The translations under genes and the position numbers were made by a program. A stretch of 64,000 nt of DNA from Pontibacter amylolyticus (GTDB taxonomy: Bacteria; Bacteroidota; Bacteroidia; Cytophagales; Hymenobacteraceae): the NCBI RefSeq assembly GCF_014638845.1, contig NZ_BMFP01000002.1:638373-702372 (forward strand), in the 5' to 3' direction. Shown piece after piece: positions 16,581 to 24,629 of the stretch; position 1 is the stretch's first letter, and every line of letters begins with the position of its first letter. A model generated the notes under the pieces. The model did no database searches and had not been told where the DNA came from. It was given only the letters and a program-made list of their open reading frames with translations.

Positions 16581-17747
16581 GTGTATATCACCAACCGCAT
16601 AAGGTATAGCTTCGGGCTGTTGCTGCTGCTTTTCGTGCTGACCGGGCCGCTACAGGCCCAGGTGCTGCCGCTGGAGCAGAAGAACACCCTCAATGGCAAC
16701 TGGCAGGTATACGATGCCGGCTCCAGTGACCTGGTGCCCTACGCGACGAACCTGCACGGCGGCTACAGCGCTGTGCACCAGTGGGTGACCATGGCACCTG
16801 CCAAGCCTTTTGTGATCGAGTTTACGGCCCAGAAGGACCTCTGCCTTTTTCTGAACAACCAACTGATCTTCACGGCAGACTCCACTTCCAACTATACCTT
16901 CGACCTGGCCACGTGGAACAAACGGGTGAAGCCGGTGAACGGGCGCTACCTGTTGTCCGTGTGGCATCCGTCGCAGCACCCCAATGTGGGCTCTTTTCGC
17001 AACCGGGTGCAGACAGAGCGAGCCGACAGCGAAACCATGCAGGGGAGTTTCTCGGTACGGCTGCGGGAGTACGTCAACCAGAATGCGTTCATCATTTTCA
17101 CGCTGCTGATTGGGCTGCTTTACGGCGGGCTTAAGACCACCTTTCCCTCCGACTTTCAGGCGGTGTTTGGGGTGCAGTCCTTCTGGCGCACCCGGTCGCT
17201 GGACGAAGGCATCCTGGCCAAACCGCTCAGTACCTGGTCCGGCATGCTCTTTATCATCGCCTTTTCCATGTCGATGGCGCTGCTGATTGCGGCCATCCAT
17301 ACCAATGTGCAGCATGTGCGCATCTTCAACCGCCTGTTTCCTGTGTCAGAGGCCGATATCACGACCAAGGTGCTGTTCTATACCTTCCTGATCTTTGCGG
17401 TTGTCCTGCTAAAGTACTTTTTCTTGAAAGTGATGGGCTATATCTTCGGATTAGAGCAGATTGTGCAGGTCCAATTCAGTGAGTTTCTGCGCTCTCTGTT
17501 GTTTCTGGGCCTCTTTCTGCCGGTGGTCATGCTGCTATACCTGTCGCTTAACCACGTGGCCCCCGATGCCGTACTCACAGTTTCGAGCATGGCGGTGCTT
17601 TTGCTGCTGGTAATCACGGTTATTCGTGTGTTTGTGACAGTAAATAAGCAGACATCTGTGATAAATTTGCATTTATTTTCTTACCTTTGCGCCACAGAAG
17701 TGATTCCGTTGACCATCATGCTGAAGTTTATCGTGTTTAACTTTTAA
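16581..17747 (+). CDS. DUF4271 family membrane protein
   Basis: A 388-residue inner-membrane protein. It has a signal peptide (RYSFGLLLLLFVLTGPLQAQ), a soluble N-terminal region to about residue 170, and then at least six hydrophobic segments in the C-terminal DUF4271 domain (NAFIIFTLLIGLLYG, FIIAFSMSMALLIAA, FLIFAVVLLKYFFL and others). In Bacteroidota this family normally sits just before the uroporphyrinogen-III synthase gene, as it does here, which supports a conserved but unexplained link. The start is GTG at 16581; no ATG is placed better. Confidence 0.85.
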   Translation: MYITNRIRYSFGLLLLLFVLTGPLQAQVLPLEQKNTLNGNWQVYDAGSSDLVPYATNLHGGYSAVHQWVTMAPAKPFVIEFTAQKDLCLFLNNQLIFTADSTSNYTFDLATWNKRVKPVNGRYLLSVWHPSQHPNVGSFRNRVQTERADSETMQGSFSVRLREYVNQNAFIIFTLLIGLLYGGLKTTFPSDFQAVFGVQSFWRTRSLDEGILAKPLSTWSGMLFIIAFSMSMALLIAAIHTNVQHVRIFNRLFPVSEADITTKVLFYTFLIFAVVLLKYFFLKVMGYIFGLEQIVQVQFSEFLRSLLFLGLFLPVVMLLYLSLNHVAPDAVLTVSSMAVLLLLVITVIRVFVTVNKQTSVINLHLFSYLCATEVIPLTIMLKFIVFNF

Positions 17748-17809
17748 AAACACAAAATCGACGGTTTCGGCAGGCGGCTAATATTATAATAAACAGACTT
17801 CCATACTCT

Positions 17810-18601
17810 ATGGCTGAAAGCAAAGAAAAGGCTTGGGCAAATCCTGAAAGACACAAAATTCCGATCAGGAGCATTCTCGTGACGCAACCACAGCCTACTA
17901 CCGATAACTCTCCCTACCTCTCTATAGCGGACAAGTACGGGATAAAGGTGGATTTCAGGGCGTTTATCGAGGTAGAACCTGTTTCCTTCAAAGAGTTCCG
18001 CAAAGACAAGGTGGACATCCTCTCGCACACGGCCGTGATCTTCACCAGCCGCAACGCCGTGGACCACTTTTTCAGAATCTGCCAGGAAAGTAAAATCGAG
18101 ATGCCGGCTGACATGAAGTACTTCTGTATTTCGGACCAGACGGCTTATTACCTGCAGAAGTACATCACCCTGCGCAAGCGCAAGTTGTTTGTAGGCGAGA
18201 AGACGGCCAAAGATCTGTTTGAGGTGATCAAGAAGCACAAGAACGAGAATTTCCTGTACCCTTGCTCTAATATCCGCAAAGACGACATTCCAGGGTTCCT
18301 GAAAGCGAACAAGATCAAGCACACAGAGGCCATCATCTACAAAACAGTGGAAGCCGACCTGTCGGACCTGGACGATGTGACCTATGACTGCATTGCTTTC
18401 TTCAGCCCTTCAGGCATCAGCTCGCTGTTCATCAACTTCCCGAACTTCAAGCAGAACAACACCCGCATAGCGGCTTTTGGGCCTACCACGGCCAAGGCGG
18501 TGCGCGATGCCGGCCTGGAGCTCGACATAGAGGCGCCGATGCCAAACGCCCCTTCCATGACGGGCGCCATTGAGGTATACATCCAGAACCAGAAGAAATA
18601 A
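17810..18601 (+). CDS. hemD: Uroporphyrinogen-III synthase (HemD-like)
   Basis: A 263-residue cytoplasmic enzyme expected to close and invert ring D of hydroxymethylbilane in haem and sirohaem synthesis. The two-lobed HemD pattern is seen: AVIFTSRNAVDHFF in the first lobe and CIAFFSPSGISSLF followed by IAAFGPTTAKAVRDAGL in the second. Sequence conservation in this family is always low, and the assignment rests on these segments plus the DUF4271 neighbour. It follows DUF4271 by 62 bases and ends at a very strong hairpin. Confidence 0.88.
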   Translation: MAESKEKAWANPERHKIPIRSILVTQPQPTTDNSPYLSIADKYGIKVDFRAFIEVEPVSFKEFRKDKVDILSHTAVIFTSRNAVDHFFRICQESKIEMPADMKYFCISDQTAYYLQKYITLRKRKLFVGEKTAKDLFEVIKKHKNENFLYPCSNIRKDDIPGFLKANKIKHTEAIIYKTVEADLSDLDDVTYDCIAFFSPSGISSLFINFPNFKQNNTRIAAFGPTTAKAVRDAGLELDIEAPMPNAPSMTGAIEVYIQNQKK

Positions 18602-18625
18602 GCGAACCTACTTAAAGGTCGGGTA

Positions 18626-18687
18626 AAACAGTAAAACGCAAAAGCAAGTAGAATCAACCATCTGCTTGCTTTTGCGTTTTACTGTTT
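18626..18687. terminator. Terminator after hemD, perfect 23-bp stem
   Basis: Arms 18626-18648 and 18665-18687 are perfect complements over 23 bases, with a 16-base loop. This is far longer than a normal intrinsic terminator. The right arm contains the -33 element of the next promoter. Confidence 0.85.
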
Positions 18688-18701
18688 AATATATATATTT
18701 G
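18671..18701 (+). promoter_or_regulatory. Perfect Bacteroidota promoter for the porP-like gene
   Basis: TTTG at 18671-18674, exactly 19 bases of spacer, TATATTTG at 18694-18701. It matches TTTG-N19-TAnnTTTG at every defined base and overlaps the right arm of the hemD terminator. Predicted transcription start is about 45-50 bases before the ATG at 18755. Confidence 0.85.
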
Positions 18702-18754
18702 GTTCAACTCTGGCTGTTTAACGTCCAGTTAACGTTTGCTTGGCTGCAACATTT

Positions 18755-19714
18755 ATGAAAAAGATTATACCTGTCGTTTTGTTGTTGTTAATCTGCCACC
18801 TGAACTCCTGGGCGCAGCAACAGCCTCAATTTACCCATTACGGATTCAACGGCATGTATATCAGCCCGGCTTACGCAGGTATAACCAACCGCCCGGAAAT
18901 ACAATCGATCTACCGCTACCAGTGGCTGAACTACGACGCCTCGTTCGACGATGGCGGCTCGCCGCGCACCTTGCTCCTGACGGCCCACACGCCAGTGCGC
19001 CTTTTGAAAGGTGGTCTGGGTATAACGCTGATGCAGGACCAGATCGCTAATACCCGCATACAGCAGGCGGCCGTCTCCTACTCTTTCCACCTGAACGTGG
19101 GCGAGGGCAAACTGGGCATCGGTCTGCAGGGCAATATAAATAATATAAGAAAGGGCAGCTACCGCTTTATCGACGAGGGCGACCCGAACATCCCCTTCAA
19201 CAGCTCCGATTCTAAATTCGACATGGGGGCCGGGGTATGGTACGAGTCAGAGCAGTTCTATGCCGGTGCCGGCGTGACCAATTTGCTGCGCTCCAGTTAC
19301 CAATTTATGGATGTGGATAACACAGGAGGTGGCCGTGTAGTTGGCGAGAACCACCTGTACCTGACCGGCGGCTACCATTTGCCCCTGACCAACCAGTTGG
19401 TGCTTACTCCGACGGCCCTCTTAAAGCATGATACAGAGACATTTTCGTTTGATGCTGGCGCCCGTATAACATTTGATGAAAAATATTGGGGCGGATTGAA
19501 TTTTCGGCATCAGGAAGCTGTTAGTGCGCTTGTGGGTATAGCGATGTTGCAGGACAACGCGCTGCGGGTAGGATATGCATTAGATCTCACGACATTTAAT
19601 AAAGAGGCCAAGGCCCCAACATCACACGAAGTGATGGTATCCTACCGATTACCTGAGCCAGTCGTTCGGTTCAGGCCTCCAGTGCGAACCCCTCGCTATA
19701 ATTTCACAAAATAA
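18755..19714 (+). CDS. Type IX secretion membrane protein, PorP/SprF family
   Basis: A 319-residue outer-membrane beta-barrel protein of the PorP/SprF family, which anchors or exports type IX substrates with the Gld/Por core. It has a signal peptide (MKKIIPVVLLLLICHLNSWAQ) and the family start QPQFTHYGFNGMYISPAYAG. Aromatic-rich strands follow (YRYQWLNYDASFDDGGSP, GAGVWYESEQFYAGAGVTNLL, HLYLTGGYHLPL) up to VMVSYRLPEP. The ATG at 18755 is chosen over an upstream frame extension because it gives the signal peptide. Its position directly before gldKLMN matches known type IX loci. Confidence 0.9.
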   Translation: MKKIIPVVLLLLICHLNSWAQQQPQFTHYGFNGMYISPAYAGITNRPEIQSIYRYQWLNYDASFDDGGSPRTLLLTAHTPVRLLKGGLGITLMQDQIANTRIQQAAVSYSFHLNVGEGKLGIGLQGNINNIRKGSYRFIDEGDPNIPFNSSDSKFDMGAGVWYESEQFYAGAGVTNLLRSSYQFMDVDNTGGGRVVGENHLYLTGGYHLPLTNQLVLTPTALLKHDTETFSFDAGARITFDEKYWGGLNFRHQEAVSALVGIAMLQDNALRVGYALDLTTFNKEAKAPTSHEVMVSYRLPEPVVRFRPPVRTPRYNFTK

Positions 19715-19746
19715 ATATTCAGGATATTGTATTTATCGCTGAAAAG

Positions 19747-19768
19747 CTGTATTCTTGAAAAAATACAG
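19747..19768 (+). terminator. Possible weak hairpin after the porP-like gene
   Basis: CTGTATT (19747-19753) pairs with AATACAG (19762-19768), loop CTTGAAAA. No clear T-run follows, so termination is uncertain. The surrounding 225 bases are very AT-rich. Confidence 0.35.
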
Positions 19769-19848
19769 TTAAAATAAATTGTATATGGTATAATATTCTT
19801 GATATTGTACCGTTTGAAAATTATTAATAAGTGAGAATTTCAATTGTT

Positions 19849-19879
19849 TTTGTTTTATTTCTAATTCTCAATATATTTG
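19849..19879 (+). promoter_or_regulatory. Perfect Bacteroidota promoter for gldKLMN
   Basis: TTTG at 19849-19852, 19-base spacer, TATATTTG at 19872-19879. It has the same -33, spacer length and -7 bases as the porP promoter. The ATG of gldK lies about 60 bases downstream. Confidence 0.85.
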
Positions 19880-19939
19880 CTACACCAGAAATAGTGTGCA
19901 TTAATAATTGCTAAAAAATTTACTTTTTCCAAAGTCATC

Positions 19940-20959
19940 ATGAACAAACTATTAAAGCTGTCTTCCTTCGCTTTGGCGGTGGTACTGCTTGCGAGTTGTG
20001 GGTTAAGAAGAGGACCGCAAGGCGACCTGGTGGGCGCAGAGGATCGACCAGACTACAATCCACAGGCTGTACCCTACGGTATGATCGCCGCCCCGGGCGG
20101 AACTTTCCATATGGGTCAGGCGGATCAGGATATAGCGGCAACTATGGCGAACCTGAACAAGCAGGTGACAATTGGTGGCTTCTATATGGACGAAACCGAG
20201 ATCACCAACAACGAATACCGTCAGTTTATCGAAGTAATGGTCAATGACTCGATCGATGTGCTGGGCGAAGACTTCGTGATGACAAGCCTATACCCTGACA
20301 CAACCGTTTGGGTGCGCGACTTCACTTACCACATGGGCGATCCCTTGATGGAATACTATTTCTCTCACCCTGCATTTGATGAATATCCGGTGGTGGGTGT
20401 AAACTGGTTTGCAGCCAAGTACTTCTCTGACTGGAGAACGAAGCATAAGAACCAGGCCAATGCTGATAACGGCATGGCGCCAATGCCGCAATTCCGTCTG
20501 CCTTCTGAGGCAGAGTGGGAGTACGCAGCGAGAGGCGGCCGCGATATGTCAACCTACCCTTGGGGTGGTCCATACCTGCGCAACGCCAAAGGCTGTCTGC
20601 TGGCTAACTTCAAGCCGGGCCGTGGTGACTACTACAGCGATGGCTTTACCTACACGGCTCCTGTAGCCCAGTTCTTCCCGAACGACTTTGGCCTGTACGA
20701 CATGGCCGGCAACGTAGCCGAGTGGTGCGAAGATGCCTACGCCGACGCTACTGTTCCGATTACCTGGGACTTGAACCCCGTTTACTATGATGACAACGAG
20801 CCTCGCAAAGTAGTGAGAGGCGGCTCCTGGAAAGATATTGCATACTTCCTCGAAACTGGTACCCGTAACTTCGAATATCAGGACTCAGCCAGGTCATACA
20901 TCGGTTTCCGCAACGCGATGATCTACCTGGGACGCTCTTCAGGAAGAGAGTTCAGATAA
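19940..20959 (+). CDS. gldK: Gliding motility lipoprotein GldK
   Basis: A 339-residue outer-membrane lipoprotein forming the periplasmic ring of the type IX system with GldN. Signal MNKLLKLSSFALAVVL, lipobox LASC (Cys20). The body is a formylglycine-generating-enzyme-like (SUMF1) domain without the catalytic role: GGTFHMGQ, FYMDETEITNNEYRQFI, PVVGVNWFAAKYFSDW, RLPSEAEWEYAARGG, GLYDMAGNVAEWCED, VVRGGSWKD. Length and order match GldK of Flavobacterium. First gene of the gldKLMN operon. Confidence 0.96.
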   Translation: MNKLLKLSSFALAVVLLASCGLRRGPQGDLVGAEDRPDYNPQAVPYGMIAAPGGTFHMGQADQDIAATMANLNKQVTIGGFYMDETEITNNEYRQFIEVMVNDSIDVLGEDFVMTSLYPDTTVWVRDFTYHMGDPLMEYYFSHPAFDEYPVVGVNWFAAKYFSDWRTKHKNQANADNGMAPMPQFRLPSEAEWEYAARGGRDMSTYPWGGPYLRNAKGCLLANFKPGRGDYYSDGFTYTAPVAQFFPNDFGLYDMAGNVAEWCEDAYADATVPITWDLNPVYYDDNEPRKVVRGGSWKDIAYFLETGTRNFEYQDSARSYIGFRNAMIYLGRSSGREFR

Positions 20960-21035
20960 TCCGCCGAAGTGTTCTTGCAGTTAAAAACTTAACAATTTAA
21001 TACCCAATCGTTCACATTTAATTTTTGAAAACAAA

Positions 21036-21836
21036 ATGAGCAAAGCTAGAGGTCGCAGTTTCTTGTACGACGTGTTGATGCCCAAAATCTATGGTCTTGG
21101 TGCCGCAGTCGTAATTATCGGAGCATTGTTTAAAATTCAGCACTGGGCAGGTGCCGATATCATGCTGATCGTAGGTCTTGGTACAGAGGCCGTTATCTTC
21201 GCGCTGAGTGCGTTCCAGCCACAGCCACACGATCCGGATTGGGCAAGAGTTTACCCACAACTGGCCGATGACTACACAGGCGAGGCGCTTATCCCTACAA
21301 CAGCGTCTAATAACAACACTTCCGTTACAAAGGAGCTAGACAAAATGATGCGTGACGCTGACATTACGCCGGCTACCATCAACACACTGGGCCTGGGCCT
21401 GAACAGACTGAGCGAAACTGCAGCACAAATGGCTGATTTGAGCCAGGCTACAGCTGCTACGAATGAGTACGGTGTACGTGTGAAAGCTGCCGGTGACGAG
21501 CTGGGCCGCATTACACAGGCTTACGCCACAACAGCAGATGCACTGTCTAAAATGGCAGTTGCCGCCAACGATACACAAGAGTATCATACCCAAGTACAGA
21601 GCATGACAAGAAACTTAGGTGCTTTAAATGCTGTTTACGAAATGGAGCTTCAGGATGCTAACAACCACCTGAAAGCAATGAACAAGTTCTACGGAAACCT
21701 GAGCATGGCCATGGAAAACCTGACTGACGCCAGCAAAGACACGGAGCAGTTCAAGCAAGAGGTTTCTAAACTGACGCATAACCTACACTCACTGAACACA
21801 GTGTACGGTAACATGCTGACAGCCATGAAAGGTTAA
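21036..21836 (+). CDS. gldL: Gliding motility / type IX motor protein GldL
   Basis: A 266-residue inner-membrane protein that with GldM forms the proton-driven motor powering type IX secretion. Two membrane segments are near the N-terminus (about 18-37 and 41-60). Lys33 and His36 (FKIQHW) and Glu51 (GLGTEAVIFALSAF) lie where the conserved membrane charged residues of GldL are found. The rest is a cytoplasmic helical region (about 90-266) with a repeated helical pattern (LGALNAVYEMELQDANNHLKAM). It follows gldK by 76 bases. Confidence 0.95.
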   Translation: MSKARGRSFLYDVLMPKIYGLGAAVVIIGALFKIQHWAGADIMLIVGLGTEAVIFALSAFQPQPHDPDWARVYPQLADDYTGEALIPTTASNNNTSVTKELDKMMRDADITPATINTLGLGLNRLSETAAQMADLSQATAATNEYGVRVKAAGDELGRITQAYATTADALSKMAVAANDTQEYHTQVQSMTRNLGALNAVYEMELQDANNHLKAMNKFYGNLSMAMENLTDASKDTEQFKQEVSKLTHNLHSLNTVYGNMLTAMKG

Positions 21837-21886
21837 TTGCGCACATTTCCTAAATCAACAAGAAAACAACAGTAACTAAGTAGAAA

Positions 21887-23485
21887 ATGGCTGGAGGAAA
21901 AGAGACACCACGGCAGAAGATGATCGGTATGATGTACCTTGTACTGACCGCACTTCTTGCCCTGCAAGTGAACTCTGCTATCCTGTTAAAGTTTCAGTTT
22001 ATTGATGAAAGTCTTAAGGACGTCAACAATAAAACGCAAGCTGACAATAGCGGAGTTGTAACGAATATTAAATCCAAGGTCAGCGAAGGCGGTAACCGAG
22101 ACAAAGACAAAAATGTTTTGGCAAGCGCGAACGCTGTTAGAAAGGAAACCGGCGAACTGGTTGAGTATATCCGCGGTCTTCGCGAAACCCTGATTCAGAA
22201 AACGGGTGGTGAGAACGAAGAGAAAACCGGATATGCTAACCCTAGTGCCGAGGATCTGGTGGCTATTACCATGATTGGACCTGCAAGTGCTAAAAACGGG
22301 GCAGCTTACGAGCTGGAGCAGCGTTTGAACAACTATGCAAAGTTCATGAAGCAGTACAACCCAAACATGCCGGACATCCTGGCACGTGACGGCAAGACCG
22401 ACCCAATGGCTTCCAAGGACCGCGCTCAACGCAACAAAGACTTCGCCCAGCTCAACTTCGAAGCTACCCCATTGGTGGCAGCACTGGCAACCCTTTCTCA
22501 GAAAGAAGCCGAAGTACTGAAGTACGAAGCAGATGCGCTGCAGAACCTGGCGCAGAAAGTTGGTGCTGACATCATCAAGTTCGAGAAGATCTTCGCGATG
22601 GCACGTGCTGAGTCTAAGACAGTAGCTGCCGGTACCAAGTACAAAGCTGATATGTTTATCGCTGCTTCATCTGACGCGATCACGCCAAAGATGACATTCC
22701 AGGGTAAGCCAATCAACGTAGTAGACGGCAAAGGCCAGATTGAATTCACGGCTGCTGCCAACAACTACGACGCTGACGGTAACTCTAAGCAGACCTGGAA
22801 AGGTCAGGTGATCATCGACAAAAATGGTGAGCAGGAAGTACTGGACGTAACAGAAGAGTACATCGTAGCGAAGCCAGTTATACAGGTACAGTCAGCAGCA
22901 GTTCAGGCCCTATACCTGGGTTGCGCAAACGAACTGAACGTACAGGTTCCTGCATTGGGTGCCGTATACGATCCTAGCTTCTCTGCTTCTGGTGGTTCGG
23001 CCATCAAAGGTGCTAAGAAAGGTCAGGTTACGATCATCCCAACTACTACTGAAGTGAAGCTTAACGTAAGCAGCGGTGGCAATGCAATAGGTTCTGAAAC
23101 ATTCAAAGTTCGTCCGGTGCCAAGACCATCATTGCAAACTGTAGTAAATGGCAGACCAGTTGACCAGAAGAGAGGCTTGCCGGCTCAAGGCATCAGATCG
23201 GTTGAAATTCAGGCGATCGCTGACGAAGGGTTCAAGCAATTTTTGCCTAACGAAGCTCGTTATAGAGTAACGAAGTGGAGAGCCTTCCTGGTAAGAGGTT
23301 CAAACCCGGTAGACCAGGCTGAATTTTCAAGCCCAACCGGCGACTTAACACGTTTTGCAGCAAAAGCTGGCAAAGGCGACCGTGTAACCATCGAGGTACT
23401 GGAAGTGAAGCGTTTGAACTACCAGGGATCGCCGGTTGATGCGAAACCTACAGGCGACGGTATCTTCACTATCCCACTTAACTAA
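21887..23485 (+). CDS. gldM: Gliding motility / type IX motor protein GldM
   Basis: A 532-residue inner-membrane protein with one N-terminal membrane segment (MIGMMYLVLTALLALQVNS) and a long periplasmic part that transmits motion from the GldL motor to the GldK/N ring. An N-terminal helical domain (about 30-225) is followed by beta-sandwich domains (about 226-532; VVDGKGQIEFTA, GCANELNVQVPALG, EARYRVTKWRAFLVRGSNPV). Length matches Flavobacterium GldM (about 513). It lies 50 bases after gldL. Confidence 0.96.
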   Translation: MAGGKETPRQKMIGMMYLVLTALLALQVNSAILLKFQFIDESLKDVNNKTQADNSGVVTNIKSKVSEGGNRDKDKNVLASANAVRKETGELVEYIRGLRETLIQKTGGENEEKTGYANPSAEDLVAITMIGPASAKNGAAYELEQRLNNYAKFMKQYNPNMPDILARDGKTDPMASKDRAQRNKDFAQLNFEATPLVAALATLSQKEAEVLKYEADALQNLAQKVGADIIKFEKIFAMARAESKTVAAGTKYKADMFIAASSDAITPKMTFQGKPINVVDGKGQIEFTAAANNYDADGNSKQTWKGQVIIDKNGEQEVLDVTEEYIVAKPVIQVQSAAVQALYLGCANELNVQVPALGAVYDPSFSASGGSAIKGAKKGQVTIIPTTTEVKLNVSSGGNAIGSETFKVRPVPRPSLQTVVNGRPVDQKRGLPAQGIRSVEIQAIADEGFKQFLPNEARYRVTKWRAFLVRGSNPVDQAEFSSPTGDLTRFAAKAGKGDRVTIEVLEVKRLNYQGSPVDAKPTGDGIFTIPLN

Positions 23486-23509
23486 TTAAGATTAGAAGCT
23501 TACAGGAGT

Positions 23510-24367
23510 ATGAAACTTATCAAAGTAATAGGTGTAGCAGCTGGTATGATGCTCTCTTACGGAGCAGTAGCACAGCAAGTGTCTACCACGCAGTCCAGTA
23601 ATCCATCAGCAAGACCTATTCCGGAGTCTGATGTATTGTTTAAGAAAACGGTTTGGCGTAAGATCGACTTGCGCGAAAAGCAAAACAGACCCTTGTTTTC
23701 TGAAAACAGAGAGATCACCAAAGTTTTGATCGACGCTGTAAAGAGCGGCGAGCTGGTGGCCTATAAGACAGACTCTGTAAACGTACCTTTATCCAGAGAG
23801 GAATTCCTTGCAAACATGACCGGCAAAGATATGGGCGGCGGTTTGACTGAAGAGGAGATTGCTGCTGGTTTTGGTCAGGAAGAGGAAGATGATGATGCCT
23901 GGGGCGCTGCCCTTGGTACAACCGCTACGCAAGAGACTGGCCCTGTAAGCAATGAATTCTTTGCAAAGCAGCTATACCTGCTGGAGCTGAAAGAGAACGT
24001 AGTGTTCGACAAGAAGCGTTCCCGTATGTACCACGATATTCAGACGATCAGCATTAAGGTTCCCGCTACGCTTAACCCACTGGGTTTTGAGCAGACAGTA
24101 GGCAGCTTTAAAATGAGCGATCTGGTGAAAGTTTTCAGAAACAACCCTGAAACTGCTATCTGGTACAACGCGCAGAACGATGCACAGCACAAGAACCTGG
24201 CTGACGCGTTCGATCTGTGGCTGTTCAGCTCTTACATTACCAAAATATCTAACCCGAACGACAGAGCGCTGGGTGATATCTACGGTGGTGGTAAGAAAGG
24301 CCTGTTAGCCGCTCAGGAAGCGCTTGAAGCGCTGATTGAGTACGAATACAGCCTGTGGAGCTACTAA
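23510..24367 (+). CDS. gldN: Gliding motility protein GldN
   Basis: A 285-residue periplasmic protein (signal MKLIKVIGVAAGMMLSYGAVAQ) that forms the outer-membrane-associated ring with GldK. Family features are KKTVWRKIDLREKQNRPLF, ITKVLIDAVKSGELVAY and QLYLLELKENVVFDKKRSRMYHDIQTI. An acidic insertion (GQEEEDDDAWG, about residue 123) is notable. It is the last gene of the operon, 24 bases after gldM, and ends at a clear terminator. Confidence 0.95.
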   Translation: MKLIKVIGVAAGMMLSYGAVAQQVSTTQSSNPSARPIPESDVLFKKTVWRKIDLREKQNRPLFSENREITKVLIDAVKSGELVAYKTDSVNVPLSREEFLANMTGKDMGGGLTEEEIAAGFGQEEEDDDAWGAALGTTATQETGPVSNEFFAKQLYLLELKENVVFDKKRSRMYHDIQTISIKVPATLNPLGFEQTVGSFKMSDLVKVFRNNPETAIWYNAQNDAQHKNLADAFDLWLFSSYITKISNPNDRALGDIYGGGKKGLLAAQEALEALIEYEYSLWSY

Positions 24368-24384
24368 TTGCAAGACAAGCATAT

Positions 24385-24420
24385 AAAAGGGGGAGATCTG
24401 ACAAGATCTCCCCCTTTTTT
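24385..24420 (+). terminator. Terminator after gldKLMN
   Basis: A 15-bp perfect stem (AAAAGGGGGAGATCT, 24385-24399, with 24404-24418), 4-base loop, and a run of T. Confidence 0.92.
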
Positions 24421-24629
24421 GTTTTAGGGCTATGCCAAAAGCTGGTAGTTAGTGATGAAAGCAAGGTATGGCTGAACGGTTGCTATCTGGTGTAAAAAAG
24501 AGTGCAAAAGTTACAAGTATTCGATGCCTAAGTTACAAAAGAGCAAATCAAAACGGGGCTGAGCCAGGGGCGGTTCAGAGATTTGACCACAGTATTAATC
24601 TAAGGTATAAGAAAGCATAATCACCAGAA

